Positions 1 through 8,378 of a DNA stretch of 57,419 nt are shown here, one piece after another; positions within the stretch are counted from its first letter, which is position 1; every line of letters begins with the position of its first letter. This DNA is from Flavobacteriaceae bacterium. GTDB lineage: Bacteria; Bacteroidota; Bacteroidia; Flavobacteriales; Flavobacteriaceae. The notes beneath the pieces are model-generated. The model was not told the DNA's origin and did no database searches. It was given only the letters and a program-made list of their open reading frames with translations. A program made the translations under genes and the position numbers. Location: positions 1 to 57,419 of the forward strand of contig JABDMU010000054.1 of the NCBI GenBank assembly GCA_013001285.1. Reading direction: 5' to 3'.

Positions 1-830
1 AGATCAATGTATTGATTTACTTTATTTTTTAGATCTTTTCTATGGGTAATAAAATCAAGAAAGCCATGTTCCAAAACAAATTCAGCGGTTTGAAACCCTT
101 CAGGTAATTCTTGTCCGGTAGTATCTCTCACCACACGCGGACCCGCAAAACCAATTAATGCTCCCGGTTCACTTATATTAATGTCACCTAACATGGCAAA
201 TGATGCGGTTGTTCCACCTGTAGTTGGGTCTGTACATAGCGAAATATAAGGAATTCCAGCTTCGGCAAGTTGTGCTAATTTCACAGATGTTTTTGCCAAT
301 TGCATCAAAGATAAAGCGGCTTCCATCATACGAGCACCTCCTGATTTTGAAATGATCATGAAAGGTGTTTTCTTTTTTAATGCATAATTGGCTGCACGGG
401 CTATTTTTTCTCCAACGACACTTCCCATCGACCCACCAATGAATGAAAAATCCATACAGGCAACCACCAGATCTTTACCTTTAGATTTTCCAACTGCTGT
501 TCTTACAGCGTCATTCAAACTGGTTTTTTCTTTTGCCGCTTTTAGGCGATCTGAATACTTTTTATTGTCAGTGAATTTTAATGGATCTTTTGACTCAATT
601 TTAGTGTCGAGTTCAGTGAATTTATTGTCATCAAAAAGAATTTCGAAGTATTCTTTGCTTCCAATGCGTACATGATAACCATCTTCAGGGCTTACGTAGT
701 AATTTTCCTCTAGCTCTTCAGTATCTACAACCTTTCCAGTTGGTGACTTATACCAAAGTCCTTTTGGTGTATCACGCTTAGCTTCTGTAGGTGTTTGTAT
801 TCCTTTATCTTTACGTTTGAACCAAGCCAT
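1..830 (-). CDS. accD: Acetyl-CoA carboxylase carboxyltransferase subunit beta (3' end outside window)
   Basis: Beta subunit of the acetyl-CoA carboxylase carboxyltransferase; with AccA it moves the carboxyl group from carboxybiotin to acetyl-CoA, giving malonyl-CoA for fatty-acid synthesis in the cytoplasm. The protein starts [10 protein letters not shown] and 276 residues are visible; the frame stays open to the left edge, so roughly the last ten residues are missing. Crotonase-fold motifs [27 protein letters not shown] and GFAGPRVV are intact. The N-terminal Cys4 zinc finger of E. coli-type AccD is absent: the places of its two Cys pairs are taken by YKSPTG and VSPEDG (about residues 27-51). 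It lies 47 bp downstream of the aldolase gene on the same strand; a -7-like TAGTTTTG at 863-870 may give it its own promoter. Confidence 0.95.
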   Translation of the reverse strand, partial: MAWFKRKDKGIQTPTEAKRDTPKGLWYKSPTGKVVDTEELEENYYVSPEDGYHVRIGSKEYFEILFDDNKFTELDTKIESKDPLKFTDNKKYSDRLKAAKEKTSLNDAVRTAVGKSKGKDLVVACMDFSFIGGSMGSVVGEKIARAANYALKKKTPFMIISKSGGARMMEAALSLMQLAKTSVKLAQLAEAGIPYISLCTDPTTGGTTASFAMLGDINISEPGALIGFAGPRVVRDTTGQELPEGFQTAEFVLEHGFLDFITHRKDLKNKVNQYID

Positions 831-877
831 AATTTGGAGTTAAATTTTAGTTAGTTAGTTTACAAAACTACATAAAT

Positions 878-1945
878 TTATAATGTATTCACATTATTTA
901 AATCCTCGAATGCTTTCTTCAATCGCTTTACAAAAGATTGCTCGCCTTCTCGCAGCCATTTTCGAGGATCATAATATTTCTTATTTGGTTGGTCATCTCC
1001 TTCTGGGTTTCCGATTTGAGATTGTAAATAGGCCTCATTTGTTTTAAAATAATCTCTTACACCTGCCATGAACGCATATTGCATATCGGTGTCAATATTC
1101 ATTTTTATAACACCATAACCTATAGCTTCTCTTATTTCTTCAACTGTTGATCCAGAACCACCATGAAAAACAAAATCAATGTGGTTATGACCTACATTAT
1201 ATTTTTTTGAAATGTAATCCTGAGAATTCTTCAAAATTTTAGGTGTTAACTTAACATTTCCTGGTTTATAAACGCCATGAACATTTCCAAAGGCCGCAGC
1301 CACGGTAAACTGATCACTTACCTTACTTAATTCTTCATAGGCATAAGCAACCTCTTCGGGTTGTGTATATAATTTTGATACGTCAACGTCTGTATTATCC
1401 ACACCATCTTCTTCTCCACCAGTGATTCCTAACTCAATTTCAAGGGTCATTCCCATTTTTTTCATCCGTTCGAGATACCTTTTACAAATCTCAATGTTTT
1501 CTTCCAATGGTTCTTCACTTAAATCGATCATATGAGAACTATACAATGGTTTTCCAGTTTCCTGAAAATGTTTTTCACCTGCATCTAGAAGACCATCTAT
1601 CCATGGCAATAATTTTTTTGCACAATGGTCGGTATGTAAAATCACGGGAACACCATATTCTTCAGCAAGTAAATGAACATGCTTAGCACCTGCGATGCCT
1701 CCAGCAATAGCGGCTCTCTCACCTTCATTAGATAGGCCTTTACCCGCGTTAAAGCAGGCACCGCCGTTTGAGAATTGAATAATTACCGGAGCATTAAGAT
1801 CTCGGGCAGTTTCAAGGACACCATTAATACTGTCTGAGCCAATTACATTTACTGCTGGCAACGCATATCCCTTAGATTTTGCATGATTGAATATATTTTG
1901 AACTTCTCTTCCTGTAGCTACACCAGGCTTTATATTGTGACTCAT
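878..1945 (-). CDS. fbaA: Class II fructose-bisphosphate aldolase
   Basis: Zinc-dependent aldolase that interconverts fructose 1,6-bisphosphate with dihydroxyacetone phosphate and glyceraldehyde 3-phosphate in glycolysis and gluconeogenesis. At 355 residues it matches the FbaA (class IIA) subtype. The HTDHCAKK segment near residue 107 carries the catalytic Asp and a zinc-binding His; ELGITGGEEDGVDN holds the Glu of the metal site; AAFGNVHGVYKPG and FVFHGGSGS carry further zinc- and phosphate-binding residues; NIDTDMQYAF is the conserved C-terminal motif. The start is ATG (MSHNIKPGV). It is followed on the same strand by accD and preceded by a 104-bp gap after tamL that contains a weak GCCGT/ACGGC hairpin (2031-2044). 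Cotranscription with accD is possible. Confidence 0.96.
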   Translation of the reverse strand: MSHNIKPGVATGREVQNIFNHAKSKGYALPAVNVIGSDSINGVLETARDLNAPVIIQFSNGGACFNAGKGLSNEGERAAIAGGIAGAKHVHLLAEEYGVPVILHTDHCAKKLLPWIDGLLDAGEKHFQETGKPLYSSHMIDLSEEPLEENIEICKRYLERMKKMGMTLEIELGITGGEEDGVDNTDVDVSKLYTQPEEVAYAYEELSKVSDQFTVAAAFGNVHGVYKPGNVKLTPKILKNSQDYISKKYNVGHNHIDFVFHGGSGSTVEEIREAIGYGVIKMNIDTDMQYAFMAGVRDYFKTNEAYLQSQIGNPEGDDQPNKKYYDPRKWLREGEQSFVKRLKKAFEDLNNVNTL

Positions 1946-2049
1946 AATAACTTATTTTTTAGTTAATGGAATAGGTTTCAAAAATAGGCAATTTTAAAGT
2001 TGAAAAGAAGAAAATAACAGAATTCATTATGCCGTTTTTACGGCTAATA

Positions 2050-4599
2050 TTAAAATGGGTAATTTATACCAAGATTATAAACGGCATTATGAAAATTGAA
2101 TTCATTGAACCATCTATTATTATCACCAAAGGAAGGGTCATAAGCTTTAAATCCGATATCTCCTCTTAAAACGAAAAATCCGAAGTCATATCGAATTCCG
2201 AAACCGGCACCAATGGCTATGTCCTTCAATGAATTGAAACCGTCAAAAGTTGCACTTGCATCTTCGACATCGTCAAATACATTCCAAATGTTTCCGGAGT
2301 CGATAAACAACGCACCATTTATATTTCCGAATAAATTAGATCGATACTCCAAACTAAGTGCGAACTTCATATTGGCTTCATTAAACTCGTCATTACTGCT
2401 GGAACTCCCAGGCCCTAAATTATAGGCCGTCCAAGCACGATTATCATTTGTACCTCCAGCAAAGAAACTTTTAGCAAATGGTATGCTCGTCGAATTTCCA
2501 TAAGGGATTGCGATACCAAAAAAGCTTCGCATAGCTAGTACATTTTTGCCGCCAAGATCCCAATGTTTTATATAATCAAATTCAGTTTTGGCATATTGAG
2601 AATAGGGAACTCCAAATATTTCATAGCGATCATCATTATTTCTGTTCAACCCGAGCAATCTTGACGCATTTGCTAATAAATTTCCCGCGAACTCCAATTT
2701 AAATCGAAAAATAGAAAAGTTCTCGTCAAATACGTTTTCACGTTTATCCTTCGCATAGCTGAAATTAGAGGCAAAGATCAGGTTGTCCTCAGTAAGCCTA
2801 TTCTTTCGCTCTTTTATATTATTTACAGTTTGATACTCCGTTGGATTTGAAGATTGAAAGGTATCATCTAGCAACACCAAATCAATAAATGCATCTGCAC
2901 TAGATTGAATCAAGCTTAAATTGCCATTGTCATCATTTATAAATTCAGCTGGTGTATTGTAAACATCTAAGGCTATGTTTTCAAGTCTATTGAACGAATT
3001 TTGATAGACGCCAAAATAATTGCTTGGGTTCAAGTTCCGCACATATTGAACACTGAAGAGATCAAGATTATTGGTGACCTTGTCATTAGGAAACCACTTA
3101 TAATTAAAAATGCCATTGACTGTTTGCTTATCTAATCCAATATTGGTTTGGCTTGTAAAACCTAAACTAACTCGTGTGCTAGGCGACATATATTTAGGGA
3201 TGATCCTATCTGTATTAAATGGAAAGAACAGTCTTGGTATTGTAAGTTTAATATTCGCACCTAACTCATTAATATCGAAAAATTGACGGTCATTCTCAGA
3301 ACCATCCTTCGATGCACCAATGGCTCCAATTCCTGAAACTTCCAAAGTTTCAGCACCTCGAAACACATTTCGAGCCAAAAGCGAGGCGCTAAATGAAAAC
3401 CCAACTGTTTGTATGTTGCTTTGAGAGATATTGAGATCGATACCCAATCCAAACTTTTTCCGAGGGGTAAGGAAAATATTGGCAGTGAGCGTTGTGTCAG
3501 CTTCATTTTCTATATAATCAATTCTGGGATATTTGAAGGTTTGCAATTCGTTTAAATATCGTAAGGTCCTAGTTCTATCTAGATCTCTAAAAATACCGCC
3601 TTTATTCACAAAAATAGCATCAGTAATGGCCTTAGGGCGATACCTCATTTTATCATAGCTATAGAGGTTAAAATTCTTATAGATTATGGAATCTTTAAAA
3701 GCTTGTCCTTCAAATTCAAAGACATCATCGGTTACAATATTGACTGCTTTGATCTTATAAATCTTGAATGGTACACGGGCTGTAGAATCTTCATTGCGTA
3801 TGATCCTATCAAGAATTTGAGTTTCTACGTTGACTTTTTTCGTTTTCCCTATAGTATCGATCTCAAAATTCACATAATCTTGGGAGAAATGATAAACACC
3901 AGAATTTCTGAAATTAGTATTCAAACGTTCACGCTCATCAATAAAATTCTTCACGCTAAATTGATCCTTTCGTTTTAATAAAGATTTCGATTTTATAGCC
4001 TTATACAGCGAATCAATGATAGGAGACGTGATCTTTGTACGAAGGGTATCCAATTTATAAGGTTTACCAGTTTTAACTGTATAATCTATAGAAGCACGTT
4101 GATTCTCTTCTGGTGTAATACTGTAATTTACTTCGCGATCAAACCAACCATTAGAATAATAATAATTCTCTATATTTTTAACCGATTTGTTGGTTTTGAC
4201 GCTGTCTATAATGGCAGGAGCTTCACCCGTTTTTTTCAACCAATCATTTAATCCCAAAGCAGATTGCTTTAATCTGTCTATTTGTTTTTGAGAGTAAAGA
4301 TTCTGCATACGTTCACGTCGCTTCGGGTTTTTATCCAACCAAACCTCAAACAACGAATCACGATTAGGGCGCGCCAAATTATATATATGCAATCTTAGAG
4401 GAATGCCAAAGGCTTTTGTATTTGGTTTTTGATATAGTAAATTATTGACACGTTCCTTGTTGTTTTTTTTGTCGTTAACATAGATCTCGGCACTGGTTAA
4501 CAATAATTCATTATCACCAACGCGCTTTACAACATTACATGAGCTGAAGCAACCAATAAGAAGTAGGGAAAGTGATATTTTAGCAAGAGATTTTTTCAA
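2050..4599 (-). CDS. tamL: TamL: lipoprotein of the BamA/TamA (Omp85) family
   Basis: Outer-membrane beta-barrel protein of the Omp85 superfamily. The N-terminus MKKSLAKISLSLLLIGC is a lipoprotein signal with lipobox LIGC (Cys17; Cys21 is an alternative), which marks the Bacteroidota TamL type rather than BamA or plain TamA. POTRA-like repeats follow (about residues 30-360), then a 16-stranded-type barrel (about 380-849) with the surface-antigen motif AKSFFAGGTNDNRAW and a C-terminus ending in aromatic YPF. TamL is expected to work with an inner-membrane TamB in outer-membrane biogenesis, but no tamB lies in this window. The start codon is TTG: a TAG stop immediately precedes it in frame and no later Met would leave the signal intact. 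It is divergent from the RNA methyltransferase gene (66-bp gap). Confidence 0.9.
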   Translation of the reverse strand: MKKSLAKISLSLLLIGCFSSCNVVKRVGDNELLLTSAEIYVNDKKNNKERVNNLLYQKPNTKAFGIPLRLHIYNLARPNRDSLFEVWLDKNPKRRERMQNLYSQKQIDRLKQSALGLNDWLKKTGEAPAIIDSVKTNKSVKNIENYYYSNGWFDREVNYSITPEENQRASIDYTVKTGKPYKLDTLRTKITSPIIDSLYKAIKSKSLLKRKDQFSVKNFIDERERLNTNFRNSGVYHFSQDYVNFEIDTIGKTKKVNVETQILDRIIRNEDSTARVPFKIYKIKAVNIVTDDVFEFEGQAFKDSIIYKNFNLYSYDKMRYRPKAITDAIFVNKGGIFRDLDRTRTLRYLNELQTFKYPRIDYIENEADTTLTANIFLTPRKKFGLGIDLNISQSNIQTVGFSFSASLLARNVFRGAETLEVSGIGAIGASKDGSENDRQFFDINELGANIKLTIPRLFFPFNTDRIIPKYMSPSTRVSLGFTSQTNIGLDKQTVNGIFNYKWFPNDKVTNNLDLFSVQYVRNLNPSNYFGVYQNSFNRLENIALDVYNTPAEFINDDNGNLSLIQSSADAFIDLVLLDDTFQSSNPTEYQTVNNIKERKNRLTEDNLIFASNFSYAKDKRENVFDENFSIFRFKLEFAGNLLANASRLLGLNRNNDDRYEIFGVPYSQYAKTEFDYIKHWDLGGKNVLAMRSFFGIAIPYGNSTSIPFAKSFFAGGTNDNRAWTAYNLGPGSSSSNDEFNEANMKFALSLEYRSNLFGNINGALFIDSGNIWNVFDDVEDASATFDGFNSLKDIAIGAGFGIRYDFGFFVLRGDIGFKAYDPSFGDNNRWFNEFNFHNAVYNLGINYPF

Positions 4600-4665
4600 C
4601 TACAAATAAATAATTTAGATTTACGGTTCAAAGCCTGATCATATGCTCAAAAGTACATTTTTTGA

Positions 4666-5400
4666 ATGTTAAGTAAAAGCCAAATACAGCTTATAACGCG
4701 ATTGAAGCAAAAAAAGTTTCGTTCGCAACAACAGTTATTTGTTGCCGAAGGAAAAAAAACGATTAATGAGCTTTTAAAATCGCAATTTGAGCTGCATCAA
4801 CTTTACACAACTACCAGCGCATTTGATGTTGTTGAAGATTTAAAAACAATAATCACACCAACCGAATTAAAAAAGATAAGTTTTTTAAAAACCCCACAAA
4901 GAGCTTTAGCAGTATTTCACATTCCAAAAGCAAAACCTATTGATCAGGGTAATTTAATATTGGCTTTAGATAATGTTAGAGATCCTGGCAATTTGGGGAC
5001 CATAATTCGACTTTGTGATTGGTTCGGAATTGATGATCTCATTTGCAATAGTGAAACTGTCGATTGCTTTAACCCTAAAGTCGTACAGGCTACTATGGGC
5101 TCCCTTGCTCGAGTGAATATAACTTATACTGATCTTTCCAGGTTTTTAAAATCAGTTTCTAGTAAAAAAATGGGCGCTTTTATGGATGGATCAGATGTGT
5201 ATCAATCTGAACTGCCAGAAACGGGAATATTGGTATTAGGCAATGAAGCTAATGGCATTTCGGCAAACGTTGAAAAAGAAATTGATCAGCGTCTGGCCAT
5301 TCCTCAATTTGGAAAACTAAAAGAAACTGAAAGCTTAAATGTTGCTAATGCAGCCGCCGTTTTTTTTAGCGAGTTTAGAAGACGTACTATTGAAAGGTGA
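4666..5400 (+). CDS. SpoU/TrmH-family RNA 2'-O-methyltransferase
   Basis: SPOUT-class methyltransferase that uses S-adenosylmethionine to methylate a ribose 2'-OH in rRNA or tRNA. The N-terminal substrate-binding domain (about residues 1-90, with RSQQQLFVAEGKKTINELL) resembles the RlmB type. The knotted catalytic domain follows with its three motifs: LDNVRDPGNLGTIIR, VLGNEANGIS and the ESLNVANAAAV SAM-binding loop; NPKVVQATMGSLARV lies between them. At 244 residues the protein is complete. The exact target nucleotide cannot be told from sequence. The gene's end overlaps the convergent porT gene by 14 bp. Confidence 0.92.
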   Translation: MLSKSQIQLITRLKQKKFRSQQQLFVAEGKKTINELLKSQFELHQLYTTTSAFDVVEDLKTIITPTELKKISFLKTPQRALAVFHIPKAKPIDQGNLILALDNVRDPGNLGTIIRLCDWFGIDDLICNSETVDCFNPKVVQATMGSLARVNITYTDLSRFLKSVSSKKMGAFMDGSDVYQSELPETGILVLGNEANGISANVEKEIDQRLAIPQFGKLKETESLNVANAAAVFFSEFRRRTIER

Positions 5401-6100
5401 AACTGATAAAAAGTCCTCTGGATTTCATGCTTTCAACATTTCCGGTCCATGGGCTATTTGGATTATTATCTCTTATCAATTCATCATTTAAAGCAAAAAT
5501 ACCACGAACTGCTGGAGTGAACTTGAACCAAAACAAATAAAGATCAATGCCAAATCCCAATTCATAAAAAAGAACGCTTTTTCGGGCTCTAAATTCACCA
5601 ATGCTATTGTCATCTGGATTATCTTGATTACTTGAAAGATTTAAGGCAGTTGAAAGGCCAGCTACAATAAATGGTTTGATATTATTAACACGTTTGGTAG
5701 ACATTTTTAATAATAATGGCACATGAATGTAGGTCGAACGCACCTCACGAATTAGGTCAGCATCATTAAATTCCATCCCAGAAAAATAGGAGGGATCATA
5801 ATGTAAAAAACGCTTGGTAATGAATAAGCCTGGCTCTAGACGAAGATCAAAGTGATCACTTATTCTCAAGTTTCCTATCAGTCCTACACTAAAACCAACA
5901 GATTTCTCAACTTGAATGTCTTTTAGGTTTTCTGTATAATCGAAATTAAAATCATAACTATTTACACCCAAATAATAACCCCAAGAAAGAAAATCTTTAT
6001 CTAGGTTCTGATTATTCTGAATTTTCTCTTTATCAAATAACTGAGCTGATGCGTTCTGCACCAAGCATAAAAACGATAAAAACAGAAATATTTTTCTCAT
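5387..6100 (-). CDS. porT: PorT/SprT, type IX secretion outer-membrane beta-barrel protein
   Basis: A 237-residue protein with an N-terminal signal peptide ending ASA before QLFDKEK, then alternating hydrophobic and polar strands typical of a small beta-barrel (for example VGFSVGLIGNLRIS, DLRLEPGLFI, YIHVPLLLKMS, FYELGFGIDLYLFWFK), ending in the aromatic Phe-Thr-Phe-Gln expected for an outer-membrane protein. Sequence and context, directly after the menaquinone methyltransferase gene with a 4-bp gap, match PorT of Porphyromonas and SprT of Flavobacterium, which are needed for type IX secretion and gliding-related export. Two T9SS cargo proteins (hydrolase at 13.7-16 kb, protease at 27.8-32.7 kb) and the T9SS plug protein lie in the same window. 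Confidence 0.88.
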   Translation of the reverse strand: MRKIFLFLSFLCLVQNASAQLFDKEKIQNNQNLDKDFLSWGYYLGVNSYDFNFDYTENLKDIQVEKSVGFSVGLIGNLRISDHFDLRLEPGLFITKRFLHYDPSYFSGMEFNDADLIREVRSTYIHVPLLLKMSTKRVNNIKPFIVAGLSTALNLSSNQDNPDDNSIGEFRARKSVLFYELGFGIDLYLFWFKFTPAVRGIFALNDELIRDNNPNSPWTGNVESMKSRGLFISFTFQ

Positions 6101-6104
6101 AATA

Positions 6105-6833
6105 TTATTTTGAGGCCATATAAATTGTAGCTACACCCATTGTTTGAGGTAATGCCACAGCATTAATAAACCCAATTTTCGTCAAAATATTGTTGAGGGC
6201 CTCTCCATAAGGGAACACCGATGCAGATTCGCATAAATACGAATAGGCCACTTTATCTCGTGAAAATAACCTACCAATTAAAGGAAGAACTTTTTTTGTA
6301 TACAATTTATACCCTTGTTTAAAAGGGGTTTTTGTGGGTACTGATGTTTCTAGTATCACGAAAATACCACTCGGTTTAAGGACACGTAATATTTCGGAAA
6401 GGCCTTTTTCTAAATTTTCAAAGTTCCGAATACCAAAGGCAACTGTAATGGCGTCAAAACTGCTATCTTCAAATGGAAGATTTTCAGAATCCCCAACAAC
6501 CATTTCAATTCTATCATCAAGTTTGCGTTTAGCGATTTTTTTTCGACCAACTTCAAGCATGCCTTCACTGATATCAAGACCTACAATCTTTCGTGCCTGG
6601 GTTTCTAATAAGGCAATAGCAAGATCACCAGTTCCTGTAGCAATATCGAGAATGGTACTGGGATGAGTAGCTGCAACTTTTTGAACAACTTTTTTTCGCC
6701 ATTTAATATCGATTCCAAAGGAAATAACACGATTTAAACCATCATACTCATTTGAAATGGTATCGAACATTTTGGCAACCTGTTCTTTCTTGCTCAGGTC
6801 ACTGTCTTTATATGGTTTAACTTTATCGGTCAT
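6105..6833 (-). CDS. menG: Demethylmenaquinone methyltransferase (UbiE/MenG)
   Basis: SAM-dependent C-methyltransferase that performs the last step of menaquinone synthesis, methylating demethylmenaquinone. The class I fold is clear: SAM motif ILDIATGTGDLAIALLE, the acidic strand-2 end VGLDISEGML, and UbiE signatures KVAYSYLCESASVFPYG, VAFGIRNFENLEKGLSEI and LPQTMGVATIYMASK at the C-terminus. I chose the ATG giving MTDKVKPYKDSD (242 aa), because the upstream in-frame candidate is a TTG that adds eight residues not expected in the family. It is followed at 4 bp by porT, an arrangement known in flavobacteria. Menaquinone is the likely acceptor of the Na+-NQR encoded nearby. Confidence 0.95.
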   Translation of the reverse strand: MTDKVKPYKDSDLSKKEQVAKMFDTISNEYDGLNRVISFGIDIKWRKKVVQKVAATHPSTILDIATGTGDLAIALLETQARKIVGLDISEGMLEVGRKKIAKRKLDDRIEMVVGDSENLPFEDSSFDAITVAFGIRNFENLEKGLSEILRVLKPSGIFVILETSVPTKTPFKQGYKLYTKKVLPLIGRLFSRDKVAYSYLCESASVFPYGEALNNILTKIGFINAVALPQTMGVATIYMASK

Positions 6834-7026
6834 TTTCAGCTTAAAATTTAGGTGCAAAGAAATGCATTTCAGTTAAAAAAGCCTAGAATTAATATAGATT
6901 TCCAAAGATTTTTATCCAAATTTAGCCGCCTTAAAACTTAGAAATAAGATTGTCTTTTACCATGAAATAAAGAAGATTTAAATGAAAAAATACGTAGGTT
7001 TGCATATCTTTTTTAACAAATAATTG

Positions 7027-8376
7027 ATGAAAATCATAATTGCTGGAGCTGGAGAAGTTGGATTTCATTTAGCAAAATTATTATCATACGAGTCTCAAGA
7101 AATTACCCTAATTGATACCAAAAGGGAAAATTTAACCTATGCAGATAATCATCTTGATATCAAGGTCATAAAGGGTGATGCAACCTCAATATCAAATTTA
7201 AAAAATGCCAAGGTTCATACTAGCGATCTTGTTATTGCTGTAACAGCTTCTGAAACCACGAATATTACCATATGTGTTTTAGCAAAACAGTTAGGCGCAA
7301 ATAAGACCATTGCTAGGATTTCAAATACAGAATTTATTGATCATAAAGATGAGGTTGGATTTACAAAATTTGGAATAGACGAATTGATCTCACCAGAGTC
7401 CTTGGCAGCTTCTGAAATTGAATTATTACTGAATCAGGCAGCTTTCAATGATTCTTACGAATTTGAAGATGGTGCTTTAACCATGCTTGGACTGAATATT
7501 TCAAGAACCGCAAAGTTTGCTGAAAAGTCGGTAAAAGAGGCAGCAGACCTTGTTCCTAATGTTCATTTTGTTCCTATAGCCATACAGCGTTTTGCAACTC
7601 AATATACCATTATCCCGAGAGGCGACACGATATTAAAGGAAGGAGACCGCGTTGTTTTTATTACATCAAAAGGAGGAGATGAAGAGTTATTAAAACTGTT
7701 TGGAAGAGTAAATACCGAAGTTAAAAACGTGATGATTCTTGGAGGCGGTAAAATTGGGTTTAAAACAGCTGGAGATCTCGCAATTGCAAAGTATAATGTC
7801 AAGATCATTGAAAAGGATAATGAACGCGCATTCGAAATTGCAGAAGACCTCCCCAATATTTTGGTTATCAATGGTGATGGTCGAAATGTTGAATTACTCG
7901 ATGAGGAAAACATTGCCGATATGGACGCTTTTATTTCGGTTACTGGAAACTCTGAAACAAATATCATGTCCTGTCTTGTTGCTAAATCAAAAGGCGTTAA
8001 AAAAACCATTGCACTTGTGGAGAATATCGATTATTTCGAATTATCACATTCTATAGGTGTAGATACCTTAATCAATAAGAAATTATTAGCGGCAAGTACG
8101 ATCTTTAGATATATTAGAAGAGGGAATGTGGTGGCCATGACCAAGCTTAGTAATATGAATGCTGAGTTGCTCGAATTTGTTGTAAATCCCACCTCAAAAA
8201 TTTGTAATAAGGAGATTAAAGAACTTGATTTTCCTAGATCTGCGATCATAGGAGGTGTTATAAGAAACGGGGTCGGTATGAGTGCCCTTGGTAATTTAAA
8301 AGTTGAGGCCAATGACAGGATCGTCGTCTGTTGCCTTCCGCGTTCCATAAAAAAGGTTGAAGCCTTTTTCTATTAA
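7027..8376 (+). CDS. trkA: Trk system potassium uptake regulatory protein TrkA
   Basis: Peripheral cytoplasmic regulator that binds nucleotides and gates the TrkH potassium channel-like transporter. The 449 residues form the usual duplicated layout: RCK/TrkA-N Rossmann domain 1 (MKIIIAGAGEVGFHLAKLL at the start), a TrkA-C domain (about 140-220), Rossmann domain 2 (VMILGGGKIGFKTAGDLA near 236) and a second TrkA-C (about 370-449). The ATG at 7027 is preferred over a TTG one codon upstream. A -7-like TAGGTTTG lies at 6995-7002. trkH begins 2 bp after its stop, so the two are cotranscribed. Confidence 0.96.
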   Translation: MKIIIAGAGEVGFHLAKLLSYESQEITLIDTKRENLTYADNHLDIKVIKGDATSISNLKNAKVHTSDLVIAVTASETTNITICVLAKQLGANKTIARISNTEFIDHKDEVGFTKFGIDELISPESLAASEIELLLNQAAFNDSYEFEDGALTMLGLNISRTAKFAEKSVKEAADLVPNVHFVPIAIQRFATQYTIIPRGDTILKEGDRVVFITSKGGDEELLKLFGRVNTEVKNVMILGGGKIGFKTAGDLAIAKYNVKIIEKDNERAFEIAEDLPNILVINGDGRNVELLDEENIADMDAFISVTGNSETNIMSCLVAKSKGVKKTIALVENIDYFELSHSIGVDTLINKKLLAASTIFRYIRRGNVVAMTKLSNMNAELLEFVVNPTSKICNKEIKELDFPRSAIIGGVIRNGVGMSALGNLKVEANDRIVVCCLPRSIKKVEAFFY

Positions 8377-8378
8377 TT

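Noticed and set aside
6834-6857. N-terminal extension of MenG from an upstream TTG
   Set aside because: MTDKVKPYKDSD is a normal family start; the extra eight residues add nothing recognisable.
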